Shown: piece after piece, positions 38,601 through 48,800 of the stretch | Layout: every line of letters starts with the position of its first letter | How positions within the stretch are numbered: the first letter of the stretch is position 1 | Assembly (NCBI GenBank): GCA_013397865.1 | Contig: VZTI01005567.1 | Span: forward strand, 248,001 to 312,000 | Direction of reading: 5' to 3' | DNA: 64,000 nt | DNA from: Struthidea cinerea | Taxonomy: Eukaryota > Chordata > Aves > Passeriformes > Corcoracidae | The notes under the pieces: generated by a model | What the model was told of the DNA's origin: nothing | Databases searched by the model: none | What the model saw: the letters and a program-made list of their open reading frames with translations, nothing else | Made by a program: the position numbers and the translations under genes

Positions 38601-41495
38601 CTGGTTTTTGATGGGTTTTTCTTAACACTTGAGCTATGCACTGATAGACTTTCCTGTAAAGTTGAGTCTATGCCTTGTTATATATTCCAAAATAAACCCT
38701 AGCAGCCATTCAGCCTAACACTACAGGGCCTGCTGATTTCCTGGTTCCAAAGGTATCTCGCTTGTCTGTCAGCCTGACCCTTTGCATTGGGATGTGCCAC
38801 ATCCAGTAAGTCTGAAGCTGCTGCATGTGTTGCAGCCCTTCTGTGCTGCTTCTCTCAACTGCCCTAATGACTGACAGGAACGAGGGTGGGGGTCGGTCAG
38901 GCAGTGCATAAATAAACAATGGAATAAGGACAGAGGTTCTGGTGTGTGTCAAGGAAGCAGTTGAAGATGACCTCAAAAGTGCTTCAAATCCCAGAGTAAA
39001 CAAGTCCTTAGCAGCTGGCGAATCCAGCATTGAGTCTCTGGTCTAAGCTTGTTAAGTCCCAGCTTTATTCAGGTTGCATCAACTAAGGTATTATAATGTA
39101 ACAACAGTGTTACCAATGTAAACTAATTTTTTTTTTTTTTTTTCAGAAAATGGATAAAAACAAAGATGGAGTTGTAACTTTAGATGAGTTTATTGAATCG
39201 TGTCAGGAGGTAAGGACTAAATTATAACTGCAAGGAAAGATCTATCTCTTGTCACATCATTTGCTTCCCTTTGGACAAACTGTTTGAAACAAGATGCTGC
39301 TCAGAATCCTGGGTTTTCTTTGCTCTGTGAAAAAAAAAACCCAAACCAAAACAGTTTCAGGACTGAGTTTCTGATGCTCTGTGAAGCCTGTGACTCAATA
39401 GTGAGGTAGGGTCAGGCAGAATATGGGAGATGATGTCTTCATATGCAGTGCTGGGACCAGTGCTTTTATTTTCCTGAGTAGACTGCAGCGCCTGATTCTA
39501 TAGACAAGCAGACAACTGTAGAGAAAGCTCTTAACTGCCTTAGGTTGTTTTGGGTTTTTTTGGTTTTTTTTTGTTTTGGAGTTTTTTTGGTTGTGTTTTT
39601 TTTTTCTTCATTTTGAGAGTGTTATGCTGCCCCAGAGGTCATTATTAGGTACCACACTGCTGGGACTGCCCAGAGTCAAAGGTGTCTCAAATTCTTGCTA
39701 TTACAGCCCTGAGTTACAAAACCAGTTGATGTTTTTATGGTCAAACATTAAAAGCAAATGCTGTCATCATAGCAATGATTTTTATTTTTCTTCTGTTTTG
39801 GAAGCTCCCTCTTGCAAATTCCATATATGAAATTGGCTGTGATAAATTTTTGTTGGTACTTTTAGCACTGGCACAAAGAAGCATCTGCATGAACATGCAA
39901 TTGACCTAATGTCTGTTGTCTTAGACCTTGATTGTGTGAATATTTGCTCAGAGATAGCTCTAATACTTGACCAGTACAATAGTGGTGGAAAAGGCAACCT
40001 CTGCCGTTCAGAATGCATATTGGCCCTTCTGTGCATTTATGTTGCCTGGAAAATTCTTTCCAGTTCTGCAGCCAGACAGTTCTTCTGTCCCTGAGCAAGG
40101 GGAAGATGCTCACTGTGGAGGGCCGGGCTGGCTTCTGCTGGTTTTGTGTCAAACCTGGCTCTGGCCACATCCAGTCTCAGGGACTTCAGGCAGCAAAATC
40201 CTTGTTTAGTAGATGCATAGTAGAAGGCTAATGTTTTTCAGTTACTTCATTCTTGGTCCCTCCTGATTGTTTGGCTTATTTTTGGCACCATCTTTATTTG
40301 ATCATTTGTGTTGTGTATTATTCTTCACATTCTTAACTTGCCTGTAGGTGTGTGTACGATCAGTGGTCTCAGTATTGAAGCAGCTTTACTTGTAACTGTC
40401 AGAGTTTTGATTCTCTGCCCTCGTTTGGGTTTGGTTCCTTCTGTTGCTGTCCTTGACCGGGAGCTGGGCAGACTGATGCGCTGTCAGGTGCTGTTTCCTG
40501 GCAGGCAGGAGCAAGCCCTGCAACACTAAGATTTATTTTTTTACCTTTATGAAAAACAAACCAAAGTGCACAACAGTGCTCACCTGTGCCACTGCAGCAG
40601 CTCTGGCTTGTGGTCAGTGAAGCTCTGGCATTAACCTGGAGAGGGTGATTGGCTTCCCATGCAAGGTGATGCCTTGCACCCACAAACTGAGTGAGCAGTG
40701 ATAGAGATGATGCAGCCTCACAATACAATTGAGGAATGCAAGGCAATAGATCTCTTAAGTTGCTCAATGTGGAAAATTATTTTCATGTTACAGGCAAACA
40801 GCTGTTCTAACTTTTGGAATAACTGAATTCCTGGGGGGGAAAATCATCATTATGTTTTTGAATACTAATCTGGTTCTTCTCTTGAAGTAAAATTCCAAGA
40901 CTTCAAGAGAAATAATCCCAGATTTCCCTTGTGTCTGTCTGTAACTTTCTCATTTGGCTCTAGGAGCCTTGGAGAGGCTGAGGTTGCACAGATTGCATGT
41001 GTTTTGGGTTTGAGCTGGAATTTCTGGCAGGAAGTGCTCCCTCAAGGCAGTTTGCTTATCAGTTCAAAACCTGCCGTTCCATTTGGGCCTCTGGAGCATA
41101 TTAGCCGAGAGCACGTTTGCATACCTAGGATCAGGGACATCTGAGGGTTCAGCACAGGCACCAGCCCAGTGCCCTGCATGGCACAGCCTGTGCTGGACGT
41201 CAGGCTCAGGAGAGGACCCTGTGCTTGGTCTGCCTCAAACCAGCCCAGGGGCCAAAGCACAAGACAGCTGCTGTGCTGAATCAGGGCCGGGGCACTGGAT
41301 CAGCCCCAGCTCACAGAGGGGGAAAGCATTCCCAGAGCAAGGCTGTTGCCCACAGGAGCAGCTGCAGAGCTCCCTGGTGCCAAGGCAGAGTTATGAGTTG
41401 TGCTTGTCCATGCTGGTTTCATGGAAATATCTTCTCCTTGCTTTCAGGATGACAATATCATGCGATCCTTACAGCTCTTTGAGAATGTCATGTAA
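26497..41495 (+). CDS. KCNIP1: KCNIP1, Kv channel-interacting protein 1 (spliced coding region, 5' end missing)
   Basis: Seven exons (26497-26621, 32910-32979, 35727-35797, 37436-37543, 38492-38596, 39147-39209, 41448-41495) join in phase into 195 whole codons plus two bases of a split Asp codon, then TAA. KChIP1 is a cytosolic calcium-binding subunit that docks on the N-terminus of Kv4 channels and raises surface expression and changes inactivation of A-type current. Numbering the split Asp as 1, a degenerate EF-hand 1 lies near 41-52 (Cys-Pro-Ser-Gly in the loop) and EF-hands 2, 3 and 4 at 79-90, 115-126 and 163-174. The 196 residues equal the length I recall for human KChIP1 from its DKIEDE motif to the end. 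KCNIP1 is preferred over KCNIP2/3/4 because of FFPHGDAS, AHYLFNAF, GTVHEKLRWTF and the SLQLFENVM terminus. The isoform-specific N-terminal exon is not in the window. Confidence 0.97.
26622..32909 (+). other. KCNIP1: KCNIP1 intron
   Basis: GTAAGA to CAACAG. A (GCA)n tract is at 31025-31041. No further exon or clear mobile element recognised. Confidence 0.9.
31025..31041. repeat. (GCA)n short trinucleotide repeat
   Basis: About five GCA units, intronic in KCNIP1. Confidence 0.85.
32910..32979 (+). CDS. KCNIP1: KCNIP1 exon with degenerate EF-hand 1
   Basis: The acceptor is CT-rich ending CCAACAG and the donor is GTAAGT. The exon is 70 nt: 23 codons (ECPSGVVNEETF, then KQIYAQFFPHG) plus one base of a split Asp. 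The loop carries Cys-Pro where a calcium-binding loop would have acidic side chains, as expected for the inactive first EF-hand of KChIPs. FFPHG followed by Asp-Ala-Ser is typical of KChIP1, whereas the other family members I recall have FFPQG. Confidence 0.96.
33965..33982. repeat. (TTTA)n microsatellite
   Basis: Four and a half TTTA units within a KCNIP1 intron. Confidence 0.9.
34201..34242. repeat. 21-bp tandem duplication
   Basis: TCTGTGTGTTCCATTCC begins at 34201 and again at 34222; the copies differ only near the end of the unit. Confidence 0.9.
35727..35797 (+). CDS. KCNIP1: KCNIP1 exon with EF-hand 2
   Basis: The acceptor is CTTTCAG-like (GTGCCTTTCAG) and the donor is GTAATT, weaker than its neighbours. 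The 71-nt exon completes the Asp codon and adds 23 codons reading ASMYAHYLFNAFDT then AQNGSVKFE. The loop begins at Asp 79 and ends with the Asp supplied by the next exon. Compared with the human protein as I recall it, Ser-Thr-Tyr is Ser-Met-Tyr and Thr-Gln-Thr-Gly is Ala-Gln-Asn-Gly; the Asn puts an oxygen-bearing side chain at loop position 5. Confidence 0.96.
35798..37435 (+). other. KCNIP1: KCNIP1 intron
   Basis: GTAATT to ACCAG. No other feature recognised. Confidence 0.9.
37436..37543 (+). CDS. KCNIP1: KCNIP1 exon with EF-hand 3
   Basis: The acceptor is CTCAAACCAG and the donor is GTAAGG. The exon is 108 nt, 36 codons in phase 0 on both sides. It encodes DFVMALSILLRGTVHEKLRW then TFNLYDINKDGHINKE. 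The loop at residues 115-126 keeps Asp, Asn, Asp, Gly and, from the next exon, Glu at position 12, so calcium binding should be retained. The residue after the loop Gly is His, where mammalian KChIP1 as I recall it has Tyr. Confidence 0.96.
37544..38491 (+). other. KCNIP1: KCNIP1 intron
   Basis: GTAAGG to GGCAG. The middle (about 38060-38280) is GC-rich and opens chance frames on both strands; no feature recognised. Confidence 0.9.
38492..38596 (+). CDS. KCNIP1: KCNIP1 exon between EF-hands 3 and 4
   Basis: The acceptor is GCTATGGCAG, with a modest pyrimidine tract (TTTCCTTTTTGTGTTTGTG) just upstream, and the donor is GTACCT. The exon is 105 nt, 35 codons, phase 0: EMMDIVKAIYDMMGKYTYPV then LKEDAPRQHVEVFFQ. 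This is the linker and helix region between EF-hands 3 and 4 and is almost invariant across KChIPs. Confidence 0.96.
38597..39146 (+). other. KCNIP1: KCNIP1 intron
   Basis: GTACCT to T17-CAG. The homopolymer at 39127-39143 acts as the polypyrimidine tract. Confidence 0.9.
39147..39209 (+). CDS. KCNIP1: KCNIP1 exon with EF-hand 4
   Basis: The acceptor follows an unbroken run of 17 T then CAG; the donor is GTAAGG. The exon is 63 nt, 21 codons in phase 0, encoding KMDKNKDGVVTLDEF then IESCQE. The loop (residues 163-174) has Asp, Asn, Asp, Gly and Glu at positions 1, 3, 5, 6 and 12, a complete calcium site. Confidence 0.96.
39210..41447 (+). other. KCNIP1: KCNIP1 last intron
   Basis: GTAAGG to CTTTCAG. 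Contains a T/G-rich low-complexity stretch at about 39544-39608. Open frames around 39780-40230 on both strands do not resemble any protein I know. Confidence 0.9.
39544..39608. repeat. T/G-rich low-complexity stretch
   Basis: Runs of T broken by GG or G, in the last KCNIP1 intron; resembles a decayed poly(T). Confidence 0.85.
41448..41495 (+). CDS. KCNIP1: KCNIP1 terminal coding exon
   Basis: The acceptor is CTTCTCCTTGCTTTCAG. The exon encodes DDNIMRSLQLFENVM and stops at TAA. This is the conserved C-terminal helix that packs over the hydrophobic groove receiving the Kv4 N-terminus. Ending in Met rather than Ile supports KChIP1 over KChIP2 and KChIP4. The only change I recognise from the human tail is Glu for Gln in LFENVM. 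Confidence 0.96.
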   Translation, partial: DDNIMRSLQLFENVM

Positions 41496-41706
41496 CCAGA
41501 CGAACACTGGAGGAGTCTGAGACTTCCTGTGTAACAAAGATCTCCTTTCTGGGTGAAAGCGTTTTACAATTGAGCCATGTCCAGTGTGTGAGGATTTTGT
41601 ACGAACATCTCCAACCAAATGGCAACCGAATGCAACCGATCCCACCTCTTCTCCCCAGGAGATGCCGGTGGACCTTTGTTTCGTTTTGGAAGCATGTGAA
41701 TATTTT

Positions 41707-41712
41707 AATAAA
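41707..41712 (+). terminator. Proximal poly(A) signal AATAAA of KCNIP1
   Basis: Canonical hexamer 212 bases past the stop codon, in TTTTAATAAATCCC. No strong GT-rich element follows at once, so it may be a minor site. Confidence 0.4.
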
Positions 41713-44700
41713 TCCCAACAAGAGAGAACTGCTGCTCAAAGTTCAATGAGTAACACAGAGCATTGTTTGCTAGGCACAAGTCCTGCTTCTAATCTAGCAA
41801 GCTTAATTCCCTATGATAGCACATGTTGATAGCTATTCAGCCATCTATTGCAAGTGACAGCTCAGTCCATACCTCCGTTCGGCACAATGTTTTATGGATG
41901 CCTTGCCATTAATCTTCTTTGACAAAACTCCAATCTACCCGGGCAGTCTGTGAAAAAATGAACAGTCAATGTACCCGGGACATTAAACAGACAGCCCATG
42001 TAGCCAGTATCCCCATTTCTGCAGAGATCCTGCTTATCTTCTCACATGCACTGGTGCCACCACGCTGAGTTTGGTGGAGTTCTTCCTGAACACATTAACC
42101 GGGCGATCTTCATGCCAGGGTGAGCCAGAAAGGAGCAAAACATGTTGCACATATTAATATCAAAGTACAGAACAAATCCTGTTCAGCGATAGTCAGTTCC
42201 CGAGAGACCAGGCAGGTGGATAAGGGCTGGTACAGAGGGATGAACGCCTGCCCTGGTCCCAGCTGCCTGTTGAGTCCCACGAACACCAGGTGATTCTCCA
42301 CTGTGCATCTCAGCAGCACCATGGCCATGTGCTCTGGTCCTTTTGCTGTAGTTTGGCACACGCTTCCTAGATTCATCACTGGACATTACCGTAAGCTCTT
42401 GCCCCCTTTATGGATTTATTTAGGCTTTCTTGCTTTACTTAGTGAAGAACAGGGCCCAAAGATGCAGCTGTGTTTCAACATACAGACCTTGGCATCCACA
42501 AAGTGCCCAGCACATTTGATTGGGAGCTCTTGAATTGTTATTAGCCTTGGAATCAGCTGCCAGGCCCACATTTTTTCCTACAAGGCAGTAGCATGCCTTG
42601 TACAAACCCCATTTCCTTGCTAATGCCAGGTAGAATATAGGATTAGGGGTTTGGTTTTTGAATTAACAAAACAGAAAAACTCGTGTAGTGAATTTCCACC
42701 AAGGTCGGATGATTTGTCAGCTGGGGAACATGTCAGAGCCTTCTCTGCAGAAGCCTCTTAGGAAAGCTGACTCACCAGAGTGCCATTGCCATCTCCAGGT
42801 AGACAGTGGCTGAGAAACAAAGGGAAGGAGGCAACAAGCAACTTTTCCAGCTGCTCAGACCACACAGATGGGACAGTCCCTGCCATAGTGCTACATCACT
42901 CCCATCCAGTAAGCATCTATTTTTATTGTATCACATACTATATTACAGACAAACTGTTATCAGTGAAGATATATTTTAACAATTATGTAAGTGGAAGCTT
43001 TTTATAATACAGAATATGTAGAATGCCTCAGTTCTGTAGCCCTAATTTTATAAAAATTTCACCTATTGAAGCATTCCTGATTATAGAAGTAGGTCTGATC
43101 AGTCCTAGTATAATGATAATAAATAAATCCCCAAGATGGGGCATTTTCCCTTTTTACTGTGCTCCTCCATACACTTCTGTGTAGTCTTAACTTTATTTCT
43201 TTATGTTATCACCTTGTCATCAAAAGTGCTATTCAAGTGAAGTTACCTGTCTGCAGGGATGACACCTTAGTCCATCTTATTTATTGCCTTTCATACAGAT
43301 ACCATTAATGATTTCCTCCCAGCAGTGATCCAGAGCACAGCAGCTCCAGTGAGGGGCTGGGGTTTGCAGGAGGGAGGCCACACTGTGGGAGTACCTTGTT
43401 CTCTAGTTGTTGGGTATTGTCATTTAGGCTTTATTTAACAGGCACTTGTATCAGTTGTAGCTGAAATAATACGCAAGTTTACACTGTTCCTTCTTGATTC
43501 TTCTTGCAATCACTTTAGCAAATGACAGAATTTAATATAATTACTGAGTTTTCCCTCCCACCAAAAGAACATCTGTCTATTATTCTAAGCAGTTCACTTC
43601 AGCAGAGGGAGAAGTGGTCACAACAATGGAAAAGAAGGATTTGAATCAGGCTAGCACACTGCCTTTTTCCTCTAATGGTCTTGCTTCAAGGGTGCTTATG
43701 AGATGGCATATACAGGCAGAAATGTTTGGAATGTGCCCTTTTCAAAAGAAAATGTTATTAGTTGCATGATGCCATAGTCCCTGAAGCTAAATTAATTTCT
43801 GGAGTTACTGTGATGAATTTGGCCTCAGCTATGTTTCCTGGCTCTGCTGGCAGCAGTTCTGTGTGGGCTGCCTTTGTCACCAGGGTTGTCACTGCTTTCT
43901 CTTGAGTGTGGCTCCAGTTCAGCAGCAAACAGCCGGTGTCACTGTCAGTGCGTGCTGAAATCAGGGTACCAGTACTGACCCTGCACTTCTGGCATCTCCT
44001 TTGCTGCTCCACTGTGCCTGCTTTTCACTGCCAGGAGCAATGAGGGTGCACCAGGTAGAGAGGGAGGTGCTGAGAGCCACACTGAGTCTGCCCTTAGAGA
44101 ATAATAAGCTTTGATTTGGATCCCACAGGAGTCAGACCTCTCCCACACACCCCTGATGTTCAGCCCTGGGTTGAGCTCTGTGCTTCACCTGAAGCCCACA
44201 GTAGCTGAGACAGTAGGACTTGCAAAGTGTCACCCACAGCTGTGTTTTCCCAAAGCTCAGATTGCAGAATCTGTCTGTGGCGGAGTGAGTCCTTGCCATT
44301 GCAAACCCAATTATTACCCTGTGTTTGTCCCTGATCCCACTGTTACAGAGGCTGGGATGCACCAGTGCATAGAAGGCCTCTGGGTTTTCCATCAGCAGCA
44401 TCTGTCCATGGCAGATGTTCTCCAGCCGGCAGGTGACAGACATCAGTGACTGGGAGAGAGCCACTTTCTGCATGGAAATGGCTTTGGATTTGTTTTTCAT
44501 GTTTTCTGTGAGTGTTACTCTACTGTAAACTTGCCAAGCCTCTGCTCGCTCATAAATGGGGCTTGCAATATTTATGACAAACACTACTGCAGATTTCTAA
44601 ATAAAACACACTATGCTACTCCAGTCTCCCACCCTCATCAATCCTCCTGCCAGTAGGCAGAAGGCAGTTCCTGTTCCAGTCAGATTCTCTGTCAGTGCTA

Positions 44701-45285
44701 TCAACTGTGCACATTTCCTCCAAGTCGTGAATGTTTAAATAATGTCTAAATCAGGACTCTGACTGTTTCACTAGTTACAAACATTAGTCTGCATCTTCAT
44801 GCCAGCATTTTTTAAAGAAAGCCTTTCTAATATGCATTTTAGGTAACAATCTGTTGACAAATAGGAATGTGATTAACGATAATGCNAAAGTACCGTGCCT
44901 GTTCTGTGGCTGTTTGTTTTCCTGTTCCTCTGAATGCAATGCAATATTGTAAGTAACCATGAGCCAAGCTAAAAGCTTGAGACACAAATACCCTGAGGTT
45001 CAGGCATCGTGGGCAGTGGCATTTCCTGACTGCAATATGTGTTGAGAACACCCTTGTGTCCATGGGTCACCTCTGATGAGATGGTAGCAGCAGTGTGTCA
45101 CACTTTCCTTCTTCTTCGTGGAAGTGCCACAAAAGGCCTAAGGAAACGTGCAAATAATGTAAATTGTGATAACTAAAGCCATGTTAATGGATCAGCCATG
45201 TATAGCTTCACTGTTACAAATGCTGTTCTCCGATGGCAATTTGTATTCAATTTTGTTGAATGGTTTTAAAAATGTTGGTTTTAAT

Positions 45286-45291
45286 AATAAA
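45286..45291 (+). terminator. Distal poly(A) signal AATAAA, likely main end of KCNIP1
   Basis: The hexamer lies in TTTTAATAATAAAACG, preceded by a T-rich, A-rich stretch and followed within 15-25 bases by GT-rich sequence. This arrangement is the best 3' end seen downstream of KCNIP1. Confidence 0.5.
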
Positions 45292-45808
45292 ACGAAAATG
45301 CCTGTAGAGGGTGTCCTTTCTTAAACCCAATATGTACTTTTTCTCAAGGGACACTGTCAGGTTAAAAATTTGCAATGAAGCTTTCAAAAGTGAGACTCAA
45401 ACATGTATCCATGTGTGTGGGGGCTGTGAAACCAAGCTGTGCTGTGAGTTAACACATGCCAATGATTTATTTGCATCACTGATTCAGGGGTGCTCTTACA
45501 TTTGATGTGGTTACATACACTGAACTCATAGTTTGGCCCTTGTGTAAAGTTCAGAAATGTTCTACCTGCATCACTGATAGTAACCTGGGGTAGTAAAAAT
45601 AGAAAACTTAGAGGCATGTCTTTTGCCTTCTGCAGTTCTGCTTAAGTATAAGCAGGAAAACAAAAATTGAGTTGAAAAAAAATGCAAACATTATTTTATG
45701 TTATAGATAACAAAAATAACCCAAAACCTCACAGTGTCCCTTTCACTTTGGTTTATTGTAAACATCCATTCTGACATGTGGAGGAATGCAGAAGCGATTT
45801 TGCCAGAC

Positions 45809-45841
45809 TATATATATGTGTGTACATATATATATGTATGT
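45809..45841. repeat. TA/TG/CATA low-complexity tract
   Basis: Alternating TATATATG, TGTGTACA and TATATATATG, about 500 bases past the distal KCNIP1 poly(A) signal. Confidence 0.85.
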
Positions 45842-48800
45842 TTGCTAAACTCCGTTTTGTAGGGTATAATCTGTCTACCCGTACATCCCAGGAAAAAGAA
45901 CGTTCATCCATGCAGAAATATGAAAATAAAGGTGTCTGTGTGAAATGTCTTGGTCTTGGTGTCACTGCAGTGCCTGCCCAGCACCCGCTCCCCCAGCTGT
46001 GCAGACCCCGGGCAGCACCACTGCCACCCAGGCACCTCCTGCTCCCAGAGACAGCAGGGCCCTCAGGAGAATGCCAGACTGGAAATCTTGCTCCCTCTGC
46101 AAGAAGAAGGTGTGGTAACTGCTTGTTCAGCACCTCTCACTCCCTGGGATGTGTCCCAGCTGCTGCCAGGCAAAGCAGGCTCGGGCTCAAAGCACGTGTG
46201 TAGGCTTTTTGTTCGCTTTCTGGCTGAGGTTTGTTCGAATCGCTGGTGAAGCCTTAGTTACTGCTGTGAGGTATTGGACACCTCTGGCTTAATTCTGAGC
46301 CCATCACCATTGCAGTCTGAGCATCTTGTCCTGCTGCTTCAGGGGTCCAGGGCATTGCACCTGATGGATTGAAGGGCAGTGGGGAGGGAGCAGGTCCGCA
46401 CTGGCCGCAGGGGCTGTCCCTCACTCTGGAGCACAGAGGGGGAACCTGAGGTGTTTGCCACAACTCAGCATATGAAAAAGGTTTCTTTTGAATCTAATAA
46501 TAATGGGTTTTTTTTACTGAGAGATTGATTCTGTAACCTTTGCTTATCCATGCAGGTCCAGCAAACTGGAAGGGAGGAGGCCTGGACACGTTGGCACATG
46601 AAGTCCTTTCATCACATCAGATCTGCACTGTGCGGGATCAGGTGTGGGAGCTGCAGGAGCAGAAATTCTGTGTGATGGAGAGCTGGTGATGGACTTACCC
46701 CTGCTGCTTGGCCAGGAGAGGCTGGTTCTCTGCCAACAGGACACCTGTCCCCATCACCCCCAGGAGGTGGGAAATAATGAACTGAAGATCTGCAGAGCCT
46801 CAGTGGATGTGATTATTTCCAATCAGTTCTGTTAAAACTTTCCTTTTTGTCTTGCAGAGGAAAAGTGTGTCTTTCTCCATCTGTTCTTGTAGAGACTGGG
46901 AATTGCTGTGGGGCTCTGTCTGGAAGCCCCCACGGCAAGAAGGTGCCTCCTGAGCGCAGGGTGAGTTGTCACATTGCCTGTGACATTCTCCTGGGGACTC
47001 CCCTGCTGTCCTGTCCCTGTGCACAGCAGCCTGTGGAGGAGCCTGGGGGGACCAGGGTGATCCACACTCCTTGTTCAGGACAGAGGCTTCTGCAAGGGGT
47101 GGGCAGTGCTCGTGGTAGTGGGGAGAGGGGGATGTTTCCTTCAGAACCTGGGACACTTCCAAAGTCACTTGTTGGGGTTTGCACCCACAGCCAGCAGCCA
47201 GGAAATGGAGAAGGGGAACAGCACCAGTGCAGAGCTTCCCTCGCAGGAATCTGGTCTGGTCTGAGGTCTGGCTGCAGAAGATGGGCCTGGATGGTCACTG
47301 CCCTCACCCAGGTAACAAAATGTGAGAATGAGCTTGAACACTCCTCACAATAGCGTGACCTCCCTTCCCTGCAGCACAGCTTTTCTCGGGACAGTCTCCA
47401 AACCCAGCCCCAGCTCCCTCTGCCTGCGGCTGATGGAGCACATGAGGGATAAAGCCCTGCTGCCACTGCCCTGGTGTTTTAGAGTCTGTATTTGCTCTTC
47501 ACATTGCAGAGAGAGCCAAGGAGTGAATACATCGATGTTGGGAAGGATGCAGGGAGAAGGCCCACTGCTAGTAATGTCCAGTCATCTCATTGTTAAAATG
47601 TCTGTGAAAAGTTAATGCTGACCCAGGATTTTCCAGAAAAATAATAAGTTATTGAAAAATGTTGATTTAAAAAAAAAAAACAAGATTGATTTTACAGTCC
47701 CAGGGTTAAATTGAATTTGTTGACATTTTCAGAGAAACCTATCCAACCTTTGTGTTCTAATTGTCTTATTGATTTACTTATAAATCGATATAAATTGAAA
47801 ATATATAACAGCGTAAATATACATGAAGATAAATGTCAGCACAGTGTTTTCTGTCTGAACAAATATTCTAAATTTTGGAGAACTCAGAACACGAAGAAGT
47901 ACCAGAGCCTTGTTTCATTCACACAGCACAAGCTGTTATGGAAAAGCATTTGTCACCAGCCAATTACAAGTAAGAAGAATAATACTCATTGTGGTGGGTG
48001 AGCATTGCACTGGTGGGAGGCGCTGCCTGTGCTGTAACTGATAATGAGTAAAATTTTTTGGAAAAACCCATGTGTGTGTATGGCAAACTGAGTTGCAAAA
48101 GTACTTCTAAATGGTTCTCAATTTTTATTTCAGACTTTTAAAAATTTATCTCACTTTGTGTGCCTTATATGTGTTTTATTTTGCACTAAGCTGTGATATC
48201 GTAATTCTTAAATCTTGAAGAACATCTGCTACAAACAAGTTACTGAATTGCTTTTGGTTCCTTTGGTATTCAAATGCAGGAGCTGTGCACAAACAAATGA
48301 GAGATGCTTTGAAATGCAAGGAAGGTAAGAGATTTCTATCTCAGCAATACTTTGTAGTGATTTCACCAATGAAATAAAATTAACAGAATATTGAAGCTTT
48401 TAGTTTATGTCCTATTCTAGAAGTGAATATTTAGTGCATGTCATAAATAAAAATTGGGAATATATGGTGTAGATTTCAGCAGCTTCAAAGTCCAAAAGCA
48501 GAATTTCAGAACTTAAAAATTCCCTTTTCTGAGAGCACATTTAATCCCCATTTGGAACAGAAATCCAGCCTGTGAAGAGGCTATTCCAGGGCTTGAGCAG
48601 CCCTGCTCAGCAGGGCCCGGAGACATCACTGCAGAAGTGGGTGTGACATTGCAGAGACCTGCGGGTAATTTTAGATACAGTAAAAGTCGTGTTCAAAGAC
48701 GTCCTGTTCCTTTACTGCAGCTTTGCTCTGGGTTTGGTACGGATTTACAATGCCTGGGGGAGCTCTGTGCTGACACTGTGGGAGCACCTGGCCAGCTCCT

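Larger units (their letters stand above)
41496..45310 (+). other. KCNIP1: KCNIP1 3' untranslated region (end uncertain)
   Basis: This sequence follows the KCNIP1 stop without a recognisable further exon. Candidate poly(A) signals AATAAA occur at 41707, 43118 and 43122, 44600 and 45286. The last is followed by a GT-rich stretch (GCCTGTAGAGGGTGTCC) resembling a downstream element, so a UTR of about 3.8 kb is plausible; the first would give a UTR of about 0.2 kb. The extent is inference. One ambiguous base lies at 44886. Confidence 0.5.

Noticed and set aside
39780..40230. Opposed open frames that might be a processed pseudogene
   Set aside because: No translation in either strand resembles a protein I recognise and there is no poly(A) tail or target duplication.
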